Source: an uncultured Chitinophagaceae bacterium (GTDB lineage: Bacteria > Bacteroidota > Bacteroidia > Chitinophagales > Chitinophagaceae). From it: DNA of 64,000 nt. The position numbers were made by a program, and so were the translations under genes. The stretch is from assembly GCA_937981995.1 (NCBI GenBank), contig CALJNC010000036.1, positions 1-64,000 on the forward strand, in the 5' to 3' direction. The stretch's first letter is position 1, and every line of letters starts with the position of its first letter. The notes under the pieces are model-generated. The model was not told the DNA's origin. It searched no databases and saw only the letters and a list, made by a program, of their open reading frames with translations. This document shows, in pieces, positions 29,101 to 38,300 of this stretch.

Positions 29101-30581
29101 GCGGAGTAACCCATATAGTTTCCCGGAGCACAAATCGTTTTATTTTCAACAGAAAAAACTATTGGATGCACTATTAAATTTAGAATGCGAATACTGTCAC
29201 AACCATATTGGTTCACAAAAGTATCTACATAAATTCCGCTTTGACTATACCCTAAAAAAGCGGCTGGCTCACATATTGTATTTGCAATAGTGGTGGTATC
29301 AATGGGAGCTACATAAATCGCAAATGTTTTGGTGAGCGAGTCTGTACTTAATACACCTATTGGCCTACAAATAGAATCTATAATTAAAACATTTAAAAAG
29401 TGCCATCCAGTATCAGTGACATTAGATGTCCAATTAAAACAACTCGTAACAGAATCAGAATACAGATTAGTATGCACCAAAGAAACGGGTGAAGAAAAAT
29501 TACTTACATTAGATTGTAAAGATAAAACCGAGGTAGTATCATTTGTTTGGGTAGTAAAACAAAAAGAAAAACTTGAACCAGCACAAGCGGTCACAGTATC
29601 ATTTTGCGCACTAGAATTAATTAATGAATTGGTATCAACCGTTACCAACGGACTGCTAATATTACAGGTAAGTACAATGGTTTGAATATCGCGCACGATA
29701 TAACCCAGCAACTGTCCGTTACGATATTGACTTACTTTAATAGCAATTGCTCCTTTACCTAACTGGCTTGGTATCATTGAAAGTAGTCCTGTTGCAGGGT
29801 TAACAGAAAACGTATTATTACATGGTATAGGATTGGTAGTAAAATTTAAAGGCGGAACAAGCACGGGGTAAGTACAAAGTATCGGCGGTGCTGAAGAACA
29901 AAAGAAAGTACTCGCATGTTCCCTTGGCATAATGGATTCATAAACCAATGAATCACCATCAGCATCTGTTGCTCCATTGTCATAATTAAACGGTGTATTA
30001 ATACAACAATAGGGCACAGGCAATCTATTAAAGATTGGCGAATCGTCTTGATTACTAATTGTATTATTAAAAGAGGTTTCTACATATAGGTTTACATTAT
30101 TATTACTTATCAAAAAATTCATGGGGTTTCTTGTTGCAATATTTACATAAAACCGCCAGCTATTACATGTCTCTGATAGTGTAACGTTCCTTTCATAAAT
30201 ATATTCCTCATAGCTTGGCAAACCATTTGGAGTCGTACAATTACTTACAATATCAGGACAATCACCTCCTACTAATACCGGACCAGAAACTTGTTGAAGT
30301 GTTCTAGAATTAGGACTGGTTACATTGCACGTATTCATATAACAAAGCCTAACAGAATTAGGTGCATTTGATCCACTACAATCCCTATAAAACTTGAAAA
30401 TAAATTTATATGTATTCCCACTTACGTGCTCATAGAGTAATTCGCCACCGGCAGCATGTGAGGCATACCCTTTCTTGCAAAGCATGCCTAAACAAATTAT
30501 AAGCAAAGCCAAAAAAAACATCCTGCTCCTTTCAATAAATTGAAAAGAAAAAATAGTGCTATGTCTGAAACTTAATGGCAT
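26160..30581 (-). CDS. Large secreted repeat protein with CHU_C / gliding-motility-associated C-terminal (T9SS) domain
   Basis: 16 regular 47-aa repeats '..TICxPxxYLGYsxTGtYIDTlvnxxGCDSiRtLNLxVnP'; C-term 'LMPNAFSPNNDGRNDYFGLVG...FQIFNRWGLKVFN...WDGTFKGQYLDIGTYYYVI'. Confidence 0.92.
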   Translation of the reverse strand: MPLSFRHSTIFSFQFIERSRMFFLALLIICLGMLCKKGYASHAAGGELLYEHVSGNTYKFIFKFYRDCSGSNAPNSVRLCYMNTCNVTSPNSRTLQQVSGPVLVGGDCPDIVSNCTTPNGLPSYEEYIYERNVTLSETCNSWRFYVNIATRNPMNFLISNNNVNLYVETSFNNTISNQDDSPIFNRLPVPYCCINTPFNYDNGATDADGDSLVYESIMPREHASTFFCSSAPPILCTYPVLVPPLNFTTNPIPCNNTFSVNPATGLLSMIPSQLGKGAIAIKVSQYRNGQLLGYIVRDIQTIVLTCNISSPLVTVDTNSLINSSAQNDTVTACAGSSFSFCFTTQTNDTTSVLSLQSNVSNFSSPVSLVHTNLYSDSVTSCFNWTSNVTDTGWHFLNVLIIDSICRPIGVLSTDSLTKTFAIYVAPIDTTTIANTICEPAAFLGYSQSGIYVDTFVNQYGCDSIRILNLIVHPIVFSVENKTICAPGNYMGYSATGTYIDTLVNQNGCDSIRTLNLIVNPSATTTLNQTICEPASYLGYNQSGTYTDTLLMSTGCDSFRVLNLVVNPIKRDTINQSICAPSSYLGYSITGTYIDTFVSSAGCDSFRVLNLNVFQSTSQTIAQTICAPGNYLGYTATGTYIDTLVNANGCDSLRTLNLTVNPTYVNTLNQTICEPATFLGYSQSGTYTDTFILSTGCDSIRILNLVVHPIKRDTINQSICAPSSYLGYSMTGTYIDTFVSSAGCDSFRVLNLSVFQNTSQTILQSICAPGSYLGYSTTGIYIDTLVNSNGCDSVRTLNLTVSPVVTQTIAQTICAFDSYQGYNQSGTYIDTFISFQGCDSIRTLNLTVLALPHDTVVQVLCEPLMYQGYSVSGTYIDTFTAVTGCDSVRTLNLTIHPKSFQTINQAICQFDSFQGYSATGTYIDTFLNINGCDSVRTLNLIVNPHTDTTITLTICQPANYVGYTSTGTYIDTLVNASGCDSIRTLNLTVNPITFSTINQTICQPASFLGYSTTGIYIDTLVNSNGCDSIRTLNLLVNPITFSTINQSICQFDSYLGYTASGTYIDTLVNANGCDSVRTLNLIVNVHTFSLYDSTICFPSTVFGYGASGTYIDTLVNANGCDSTRTLILQVNQPSDTTISAVICADTSFLGYNQTGVFIDTFVNAVNCDSIRTLNLTVHPTYYIDTTIYRCLGDSIFAGGNWQAVGGVYWDSVTSINGCDSITKTTFVPQQIIFPYLGPDQEICNGERITLTPGGFNSYLWNDGDTNELKVISVAGQYIVRVANFDGCFGYDTLNLSIIDPPLLNILYTDSAICIGDRIVLKGTGASNYEWKLPDGNGFYFSNDSIVTFQFKNKNEAIQLAGWDLASCKDTTYTNLFSTNCCGGVLMPNAFSPNNDGRNDYFGLVGKDKFFEDFSFQIFNRWGLKVFNASDASVRWDGTFKGQYLDIGTYYYVIRLKCYGDNESQIIKGDVTIIR
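27050..29310 (-). repeat. 141-bp tandem coding repeats (about 16 units)
   Basis: Equivalent GCDS codons spaced 141 bp apart (e.g. 27501 and 27642). Confidence 0.9.
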
Positions 30582-30662
30582 TGAAAACCCTGAATTCTGT
30601 AATACTTTATTGATTTTTGATTGAAAAATAGTTTCAGCTTACCTTAGAAACTAAATCGTTAT

Positions 30663-31037
30663 TTAATCATTTAAATTATCCTCGTCTTTTTTCTTAATTC
30701 GTTCCAATACCTTTTCAATTTTAGAAACGTACTCTAAGGTATCGTCATCGTAAAAAGCCAGTGTAGGAAGTTTTCGTACATTATTCTTTATTTTTTTACC
30801 TAAATCATTCCTTACCTCCCAACCATTCTTTTCAATTGTAGCAAGCATTGCATCTTTATCATCAATTTGAAACATACTTAGGTAAACCTTAGCCTCAGCT
30901 AAATCAGGAGTTACTTTTACTCGTGAGATAGAAATCATACCCTTACCCATAATATTCCAACCCTTTTTTCTAAAAATTGCGTTAAGTTCCTCCTCTAGCA
31001 TTCTACCTACCTGCTTTTGTCTTTTACTTTCTTCCAT
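30663..31037 (-). CDS. rbfA: Ribosome-binding factor A
   Basis: 'KRQKQVGRMLEEELNAIFRKKG', 'ISISRVKVTPDLAEAKVYLSMF', 'LPTLAFYDDDTLEY'. Confidence 0.92.
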   Translation of the reverse strand: MEESKRQKQVGRMLEEELNAIFRKKGWNIMGKGMISISRVKVTPDLAEAKVYLSMFQIDDKDAMLATIEKNGWEVRNDLGKKIKNNVRKLPTLAFYDDDTLEYVSKIEKVLERIKKKDEDNLND

Positions 31038-31073
31038 TCCCGAAATTTAATGCTGTAAATTTACATCCTTATA

Positions 31074-32909
31074 ATGAGAGACATCTTCCTCATATTCAAA
31101 AGCTTCATTAAAGGGAAATGGTCATACGTTTTTACGTTTATCATTACCAATCTATTGCAGGTCATTTTTTCCTTGGTTTCATTGGGGATGTTGATCCCGT
31201 TTTTAAATATCTTATTTGGTGAAGAAAAACTCATTACAACAAAACCTGCATTGGAACTAAGTGCCGATGGTATGTTGGATTACTTAGGCTATTTTTTGAG
31301 TCAGGTAATCATCAATAACGATGGGAAGAAAGAGTATGCAGTACTATTTATCATCGTTATATTAATGAGTTCAATTATTTTAAAAAACTTATTTATATAT
31401 ATCTCGCGCTACATTCTTTCGCCCTTGCGCAATCGTATCACACAAGATATTCGAGAGGATTTATATAAAAAATCATTGGCAATTCCTATTGGCTTTTTTA
31501 GCGAGGAACGAAAAGGGGACATCATTTCAAGAATGAGTAATGATGTATTAGAAGTAGAAGCATCCATTATCGCCGTAATGGAATTACTATTTGCTATTCC
31601 CATTCAAGTAATTTTCTATTTGGTTATTATGCTCACCATGAGTTTGAAATTGTTTTTGTTCCTTGCCATCTTATTGCCCATTGCTGGTTTAATCATAGGT
31701 AGGATTAGTAAGGAACTTAAAAAAGAAAGTAAAGCAAGTCAAGGTTACATTGGCAATCTTATTTCTATGCTCGACGAAAGTTTGGGTGGTCTTAGAATCA
31801 TTAAAGCCTTTGGTGCAGAAAAAAATAGAACAGAGCATTTTGAAAATCAAAACAATGAGCTTGTAAAAACACAAAATAGTATAGCTATGAAACGTGAAGC
31901 AGCATCTCCTACTTCAGAAGTTTTGGGTGTGGCTGTGCTGTGCGTTATACTATGGTTTGGATGCAGCATGGTTTTTGGTGGCGAAATTTCTAAAGGAACT
32001 TTCATATTGTTTATTCTAATTTTTACGCAATTATTAGATCCGCTTAAAAAACTATCACAATATTTTTATAATGTAGCACGCGGCAACGCCAGTATTGAGC
32101 GTATTAATAAAATACGTTCTGCTGTAAATCCAATTGTAGATGCTCACAATGCACAACCCTTACCAGCCTTTCAAAATAGTATTGAATTTAAAAATGTAAG
32201 TTTCTCCTACGATGGCACACCCATTTTAAAAGATATAAATCTTACAATTAAAAAAGGTCAAAGCTTAGCACTAGTAGGTGCTTCTGGCGCGGGCAAAAGC
32301 ACCTTGGCTGATTTAATCCCTCGTTTTCACGAAGTAAATAACGGCGAGGTATTAATTGATAATGTAAACATTAAAGACTACAAAATTGATGACTTACGAG
32401 CCCTCATGGGTATAGTATCGCAAGAGCCTATTCTTTTTAATGATACCATTGAAAATAATATTGCTTTGGGCACCAAAAATATTGATGCACAAAAAGTTGT
32501 AACAAGTTGTTCCGTTGCCAATGCCCTTTTTGTAAATGTAAAAGAAGATGGCTTACAAACCAATATTGGTGACCGTGGCATGAAATTAAGTGGAGGCGAA
32601 AAACAAAGACTTACCATTGCCAGAGCAATTTATAAAAATCCGCCTATCCTAATTTTAGATGAAGCTACTTCATCATTAGATACCGTAAGCGAAAAAATAG
32701 TGCAAGATGCAATTCAAAAATTAATGCAAAACAGAACCTCCATTGTAATTGCGCATAGATTGAGTACCATTCAAAATGCTGATGAAATTATTGTACTAGA
32801 TAAAGGTAAAATTATTGAGCGAGGAAAGCATGATGAATTGTTAGAACAGAATGGTCAATATGCCAAACTAGTAAAAATGCAGTATATCTCGAAAAGCAAC
32901 GAAAAATAG
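31074..32909 (+). CDS. ABC exporter, permease-ATPase half transporter (MsbA-like)
   Basis: TM domain; Walker A 'LVGASGAGKSTLADLIPRF', signature 'LSGGEKQRLTIARAI', Walker B 'PILILDEATSSLD'. Confidence 0.95.
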   Translation: MRDIFLIFKSFIKGKWSYVFTFIITNLLQVIFSLVSLGMLIPFLNILFGEEKLITTKPALELSADGMLDYLGYFLSQVIINNDGKKEYAVLFIIVILMSSIILKNLFIYISRYILSPLRNRITQDIREDLYKKSLAIPIGFFSEERKGDIISRMSNDVLEVEASIIAVMELLFAIPIQVIFYLVIMLTMSLKLFLFLAILLPIAGLIIGRISKELKKESKASQGYIGNLISMLDESLGGLRIIKAFGAEKNRTEHFENQNNELVKTQNSIAMKREAASPTSEVLGVAVLCVILWFGCSMVFGGEISKGTFILFILIFTQLLDPLKKLSQYFYNVARGNASIERINKIRSAVNPIVDAHNAQPLPAFQNSIEFKNVSFSYDGTPILKDINLTIKKGQSLALVGASGAGKSTLADLIPRFHEVNNGEVLIDNVNIKDYKIDDLRALMGIVSQEPILFNDTIENNIALGTKNIDAQKVVTSCSVANALFVNVKEDGLQTNIGDRGMKLSGGEKQRLTIARAIYKNPPILILDEATSSLDTVSEKIVQDAIQKLMQNRTSIVIAHRLSTIQNADEIIVLDKGKIIERGKHDELLEQNGQYAKLVKMQYISKSNEK

Positions 32910-32947
32910 TTGTCTAAGTCGGAGAATACATTATTTTTGATAATAGT

Positions 32948-33160
32948 ATGAAAAACGTTTTATTACTACTTGCCGCTTTTCTTTTTATAGGTATGACTAC
33001 TAGCTCATGTAAAAAATCATGGACTTGCGAGTGCTCTACAGAAGATGGATCGGATAGCACGAGCTATACCATTGAAGATATTCGTAGAAATGACGCCAGA
33101 AGCAAATGCGATGAATATGCTGATATTTGGGGCCAATGTCAAGTACTTGAAATAAAGTAA
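32948..33160 (+). CDS. Small Cys-containing lipoprotein (70 aa)
   Basis: Lipobox-like 'IGMTTSSCKKSWTCECS'; TTG-N19-TATTTTTG promoter upstream. Confidence 0.65.
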   Translation: MKNVLLLLAAFLFIGMTTSSCKKSWTCECSTEDGSDSTSYTIEDIRRNDARSKCDEYADIWGQCQVLEIK

Positions 33161-33163
33161 GCC

Positions 33164-35242
33164 ATGTTTACGGTGCGCAACATTCCGTTTCTGCGCATAC
33201 TCATTCCTTTTCTGATAGGTATCATCCTATATAAATTTATTGCTTCTCCTACCCCTCTTCTGTTTGTTAGCATCTCCCTAATTGGACTATTAGTTGCAAT
33301 CATGTTTAGATTCCTTTCTTATAATGTAAAAAAGAATTTCTATCTACTTAATGCCGTATCAATTCATTTAGTTTTAACAGGTCTTGGCTACTTATGCGTT
33401 TTTATTCATAAAGTTGAAAACAAACCGCACTGGTACAAAAACAAAATAAACGCCCATACTAATCTACACGCAGAAATATGTACTCCCTTAAAAGAAACAG
33501 AAAGAACATACAAAGCCAATGCTAACATTTTAGCGATTTATGAAGGCAAGCAAAAAGTAAAAACGACAGGAGAAACAATTCTTTATTTTAAAAAAGGCGA
33601 CAGCATTCCAAATCTTCAGGAGGGCGATCAAATATTGCTGGTAAATAAATTAAATCCTGTTATTGCAAAAGGGAACCCGGGTGAATTTAATTATTCAAAT
33701 TTCTGCAAGAATAAAGGTGTGTATGATCAAGCATTTTTAACTCCTAATGAATGGTCCAAAATTATAAACCTTCCAACTACTTCGTTTAATCCATTTAAAA
33801 AATGGCATCAACAAATCAAAAAAATTCTAGCACAATACATCCCTAATAAAACATCGCTGGGCATAGCACAAGCCTTACTTACAGGCTACCGCGATGATAT
33901 AGACCAAGAGGTATATAGCGAGTATACCAAAACAGGACTAGTACACCTGCTAGCAATCTCTGGTTTACATATGGGTATTTTTTATTTGGGCGCGCAGTAT
34001 TTTCTCGGTCTTCTCCCTTTATTTAAAAAAAGAAAAAAACTTTTAATCCCTACCGCCCTAATTATAATGTGGTGCTTTGCACTTATTACAACCTTCCCAC
34101 CTTCGGTACAGCGTGCTAGTGTCATGTTTACATTTTTAGGTATTGGTCAGCTCATTTACCGAAAAATTCCTAGCATTAATTTCTTACTAGCTTCTGCTTT
34201 TTTTCTTTTACTTCTTCAACCTCACTTGCTTTGGGAGGTAGGTTTTCAATTATCCTATGCCGCTGTTTTGGGCATCTTATTATTTTATAAGCATATTCGT
34301 AGTCGTTGGCATCCAAAAAACTTTCTTACCAAAAAGGTATGGGACATAATGTGCGTTTCCCTCACCGCTCAAATTTTTACCTTTCCAATAGCGCTTTACT
34401 ATTTTCATCAAATACCCACTTTATTTCTTTTTACTAATGTTATAGCTATCCCTGCCGTTACACTTATTATCTACGGTGAAGTGTTACTTATTTTACTATC
34501 ATTTTTACCGCCTGTGGCTGAGCTTATCGGCTGTGCTATATCCAATATTATAAAAGGGCTTAACAGCTTTATTCATTACACATCAAATATTTCTTTTGTA
34601 AGCATACAAAATGTACATATAAGCTTAAGCCAATGCTTACTGCTATTAGTGCTACCTGCAATACTTGCTGCTTGGCTTCTTGGTAAGAAAAAAATATTTG
34701 TTCCTATTGCTTTGTCAGTTCTACTTATCCTATTTGGTACTAGCATAGGTAAAAAGTATACTCAACTTAGTCAGTCCCAATTGATAGTATACAATAGCAA
34801 TCATTCTTATATCGAATTGATTAAAGGCGACAAGTATATTAGCCCCGATGGTGCTCCTGTGCAGGATAGCTCCAAATTTGAAAAGTACATTCGACAACCA
34901 AGCCATTTGTTATTCGGAGTTAAACAAAATATCCCGTCTAATGAAAACTGGAATACAAGCGAACGATATGATTTGGGTAGCTTAGGAGGTAAAACCATTT
35001 TACGAATCAAAAAAGCCTATAAACTCAAGATTAGTGAACCCTTAGGAGTTGATTACCTCATTCTTTCTGACAAATGGATTAAGAACCCAATGGATATTGT
35101 AAATCAAGTGCAGCCCAAAGAAATAATTATTGACGGTAATATCCCTATGTGGAAAATAGACGAGCTAAAAAGCCAACTTAGCGAAGTAGATTTGCCAACT
35201 CATTACATTACCGCAGAAGGCGCAAAAATTATCCCGTTATGA
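33164..35242 (+). CDS. ComEC/Rec2-family competence protein
   Basis: 'ALLTGYRDDIDQEVYSEYTKTGLVHLLAISGLHMGIFY', 'FPPSVQRASVMFTFLGIGQL'. Confidence 0.93.
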   Translation: MFTVRNIPFLRILIPFLIGIILYKFIASPTPLLFVSISLIGLLVAIMFRFLSYNVKKNFYLLNAVSIHLVLTGLGYLCVFIHKVENKPHWYKNKINAHTNLHAEICTPLKETERTYKANANILAIYEGKQKVKTTGETILYFKKGDSIPNLQEGDQILLVNKLNPVIAKGNPGEFNYSNFCKNKGVYDQAFLTPNEWSKIINLPTTSFNPFKKWHQQIKKILAQYIPNKTSLGIAQALLTGYRDDIDQEVYSEYTKTGLVHLLAISGLHMGIFYLGAQYFLGLLPLFKKRKKLLIPTALIIMWCFALITTFPPSVQRASVMFTFLGIGQLIYRKIPSINFLLASAFFLLLLQPHLLWEVGFQLSYAAVLGILLFYKHIRSRWHPKNFLTKKVWDIMCVSLTAQIFTFPIALYYFHQIPTLFLFTNVIAIPAVTLIIYGEVLLILLSFLPPVAELIGCAISNIIKGLNSFIHYTSNISFVSIQNVHISLSQCLLLLVLPAILAAWLLGKKKIFVPIALSVLLILFGTSIGKKYTQLSQSQLIVYNSNHSYIELIKGDKYISPDGAPVQDSSKFEKYIRQPSHLLFGVKQNIPSNENWNTSERYDLGSLGGKTILRIKKAYKLKISEPLGVDYLILSDKWIKNPMDIVNQVQPKEIIIDGNIPMWKIDELKSQLSEVDLPTHYITAEGAKIIPL

Positions 35243-36723
35243 ACAAAAAAATACAATCCGCTTTAATATCAGTTTTTTATAAAGATGGCATTGATATACT
35301 TGCCAAAACCTTACAAGAGTTTGGTGTAACAATATACTCTACAGGCGGCACCCAAAAATTCTTAGAAGAAGCGGGCATTAAATGTGTAGCGGTAGAAAGT
35401 GTAACATCGTATCCCTCCATACTAGGTGGTCGTGTAAAAACATTACACCCAAAAGTATTTGGTGGAATTTTAGGACGCAGAGATAATGATACGGACTTAG
35501 TAGAAATGAAGGAACATGAAATTCCTGAGTTAGACTTGGTAGTCGTTGATCTATACCCGTTTGAAGAAACGCTTGCTACTACAAATGAAGAAGCAAAAAT
35601 TATTGAAAAAATAGACATTGGTGGACCTAGCATGTTACGTGCCGCCGCCAAAAATTTTAAAGATGTATGTGTAGTTGGTTCCAAAGATGATTATGCAGGC
35701 TTAGGCAAAATACTTCAAGCTCAAAATGGTGAAACAAGCTTAGAACAAAGAAAAGAGTATGCTGCTAAAACCTTTAAAATTGTAACGCAATATGACATTG
35801 CCATTGATGATTACTTCAATGCTGAAACAAGAACATTACGCTATGGCGAAAACCCACACCAAACTGCGCAATTCGTAGGTAATCTATCGGAGCAATTTGA
35901 GCAATTAAACGGGAAGGAACTCTCCTATAATAACTTGGTAGATGTAGATGGTGCGGTAGGTTTATTAAATGAATTTATAGATACTAAAGAACCATTTTTC
36001 TCAGTATTTAAACATACCAATGTGTGCGGAGCTGCCATTCGTTCAACTCCTTATGATGCATGGAAAGCAGCCCTTGCCGGAGACCCCGAAAGCGCTTTTG
36101 GTGGTGTAATAATTTCTAATAAAGAAATCAATAAAGAAATTGCAGAAGATATGAATGCTATTTTCTTTGAAGTTTTAATTGCTCCTAGTTTTAGTAAAGA
36201 AGCAATAGAAATTCTTTCAAAAAAGAAAAATAGAATATTGCTTAAACAGAAAAAAACAATTCAAAGTCAATTATCAAAATCAATATTGGGTGGTAAATTA
36301 ATTCAGGATACCGATGAAGGCAACTATACGAAGTGGGAAGAAGTTGGAGCACGAGAAAGTAGCGATACTGAAAAAGCTGATTTAAAGTTTGCCAATCTTT
36401 TATGCAAACATTTAAAATCAAATGCAATAGCACTAGTGAAAAATCAACAACTCATAGGGAAAGGTTGCGGTCAAACATCCCGTATTGATGCCTTACGACA
36501 TTCTATATCTAAAGCACAGCAATTTGAGTTTGATCTTAAGGGAGCAGTACTAGCTAGTGATGCCTTCTTCCCTTTTGATGATTGTATAAAAATTGCCAAA
36601 GAAGAAGGAATTACAGCAGCCATTCAACCTGGTGGCAGCATTAGAGACAAAGATTCTGTTGAATTTGCTAAAAATAATGATATAGTTATGGTAATGACAG
36701 GAATGAGGCATTTCAAGCACTAA
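35239..36723 (+). CDS. purH: Bifunctional AICAR transformylase / IMP cyclohydrolase
   Basis: 'YSTGGTQKFLEEAGI', 'GGRVKTLHPKVFGGIL', 'RYGENPHQTAQF', 'FKHTNVCGAA', ATGA overlap with comEC. Confidence 0.96.
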   Translation: MNKKIQSALISVFYKDGIDILAKTLQEFGVTIYSTGGTQKFLEEAGIKCVAVESVTSYPSILGGRVKTLHPKVFGGILGRRDNDTDLVEMKEHEIPELDLVVVDLYPFEETLATTNEEAKIIEKIDIGGPSMLRAAAKNFKDVCVVGSKDDYAGLGKILQAQNGETSLEQRKEYAAKTFKIVTQYDIAIDDYFNAETRTLRYGENPHQTAQFVGNLSEQFEQLNGKELSYNNLVDVDGAVGLLNEFIDTKEPFFSVFKHTNVCGAAIRSTPYDAWKAALAGDPESAFGGVIISNKEINKEIAEDMNAIFFEVLIAPSFSKEAIEILSKKKNRILLKQKKTIQSQLSKSILGGKLIQDTDEGNYTKWEEVGARESSDTEKADLKFANLLCKHLKSNAIALVKNQQLIGKGCGQTSRIDALRHSISKAQQFEFDLKGAVLASDAFFPFDDCIKIAKEEGITAAIQPGGSIRDKDSVEFAKNNDIVMVMTGMRHFKH

Positions 36724-36818
36724 AACAGACTTTTTAAACTTTACCAAAACAATAACTAAGGTTTTATTAAACTATACGTCTATTTTGTAGTTTTACTAAC
36801 ACAGATACTATTTATATT

Positions 36819-37469
36819 ATGAAAAAATTATTACTTATCCTTTCAGCAGTTATACTTACTGTAAGTCTTAATGCACAAGACCTACCTACTACTACTATTA
36901 AACAACTTAATGGTCGTCCTATAAAGTTCAATAAAATATTTAAAGAAGGTCGTGTAACCTTAGTAAGCTTTTGGGCTACTTGGTGTGTACCATGTAAGGC
37001 TGAGATTAAAAATATTAAAGCCAATATGCCAGATTGGAAAAAACAAGCTGACTTTGATTTTATAACTATATCTATTGATGATAGCCGTGCAGCAGCAATG
37101 GTTAAGGCTTATACTAAATCTCAAGGTTGGGATTGGCCAGTATACTTAGATCAAAATAGTGATTTAAAACGCTCTTTGAATTTTCAGAATGTTCCATTTA
37201 CTATGATTGTAGACGCAAATGGTAAGGTTGTATACCAGCATACTGGTTATGAGCAAGGTGGTGAGCATGAAGTATTTGCAGAAGTAAAAAAATACGCAAA
37301 AATAGATAGTAAAGAGGTTAAGGAAAGTGCCGTAGAAAAAGCAATTAAATCTGCTGGTGGTACCATCAAACAAACTGCGGAAGAATCAGCTGCGGAAGCG
37401 GTTGAAGGAGCTGTAGAAGCAGCTGAGCCTGCAGAAAGTGCACCGGTTAAAAAAACAACTGATAAATAA
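36819..37469 (+). CDS. TlpA-like thioredoxin-family protein with Ala/Glu-rich C-terminal tail
   Basis: 'VSFWATWCVPCKAEIKNIKAN'; tail 'EESAAEAVEGAVEAAEPAESAPVKKTTDK'. Confidence 0.88.
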   Translation: MKKLLLILSAVILTVSLNAQDLPTTTIKQLNGRPIKFNKIFKEGRVTLVSFWATWCVPCKAEIKNIKANMPDWKKQADFDFITISIDDSRAAAMVKAYTKSQGWDWPVYLDQNSDLKRSLNFQNVPFTMIVDANGKVVYQHTGYEQGGEHEVFAEVKKYAKIDSKEVKESAVEKAIKSAGGTIKQTAEESAAEAVEGAVEAAEPAESAPVKKTTDK

Positions 37470-37484
37470 AAAATCATACGAACT

Positions 37485-37514
37485 AAAAAACCACCGCAAA
37501 TGCGGTGGTTTTTT
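37485..37514. terminator. Rho-independent terminator
   Basis: AAAAAACCACCGCA-AA-TGCGGTGGTTTTTTT. Confidence 0.85.
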
Positions 37515-37643
37515 TATGCCTCCTTGTGCCGTTTAATCATAAAATGAACCAAATAGTTAGTCATTCTTACCAAATTCTAATTCAAAACTAAAGACACCTA
37601 CTTTCTGTGTAATTTGGAAGAACCAAAGCAAAGGTAATCAATC

Positions 37644-37994
37644 ATGTATACGAACTCTTTTAAAAATGTAATAGACGCTCTCCTAAGACCAGATGTAATT
37701 GTTCTTAATAAAGAAGATAATAAAAGAAAACTGAAAGTGCCGTTATATAAAAAATTGAGTATTGAGTTAAAAAATGATTCAGGCAAAAATTTTCAATGGC
37801 TACCTACTAAAAAAAGTATACAGCAGTTTTCGGAGATTAAAATAGACCAGTCACCTAAAAAAGGAACTAGTATAATAAACTTAGTTCCTAGCAAACCTGG
37901 AAAAGGCGAAATAGAACTTTATTGCCTAGATAAGTTTAACCCACAAAGAGTTATAGATAGGTTTCAGATTAGTTATTATATCACTGAGAATTAA
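37644..37994 (+). CDS. Hypothetical protein (116 aa), possible chagasin/I42-like fold
   Basis: 'SIELKNDSGKNFQWLPTKK...KKGTSIINLVPSKPGKGEIELYCLDKFNPQRVIDRFQISYYI' loosely follows the I42 strand/loop layout. Confidence 0.55.
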   Translation: MYTNSFKNVIDALLRPDVIVLNKEDNKRKLKVPLYKKLSIELKNDSGKNFQWLPTKKSIQQFSEIKIDQSPKKGTSIINLVPSKPGKGEIELYCLDKFNPQRVIDRFQISYYITEN

Positions 37995-37997
37995 AGC

Positions 37998-38300
37998 TTA
38001 GGCAAATTCACTCCAAGCTAATATTCCACCAGCCAAATTTACTGTTTTAGCAAACCCCATTTGCTCCAAAATCATACAAGCCTGCATGGATCTCATGCCA
38101 CTGCGGCAGTGTATAATAACCTCCTTGTCTCTCCAATCTTCAATTTCGTCAATCTCACCATTGGTTATCTTTCCTAGTGGAATTAGTTTAGCACCCATAT
38201 TTACTGCGTCGTATTCACTTTGCTCTCTTACGTCAAGGATAAATAATTCTTCGCCACTATCTTTTCTTGTCTTTAATTCTGCTGCTGTTATTGTTTGCAT
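37998..38300 (-). CDS. Rhodanese-like domain protein
   Basis: 'LFILDVREQSEYDAVNM', active-site loop 'IIHCRSGMRS'. Confidence 0.93.
   Translation of the reverse strand: MQTITAAELKTRKDSGEELFILDVREQSEYDAVNMGAKLIPLGKITNGEIDEIEDWRDKEVIIHCRSGMRSMQACMILEQMGFAKTVNLAGGILAWSEFA

Noticed and set aside
27050-29310. Regular repeats resembling an array at first glance (CRISPR-like)
   Set aside because: The period is 141 bp, in frame, and translates to a 47-aa protein repeat; no short direct repeats with unique spacers
29329-29685. 118-aa plus-strand ORF opposite the repeat protein
   Set aside because: Antisense to a convincing CDS; composition is a by-product of the opposite reading frame and no family is recognisable
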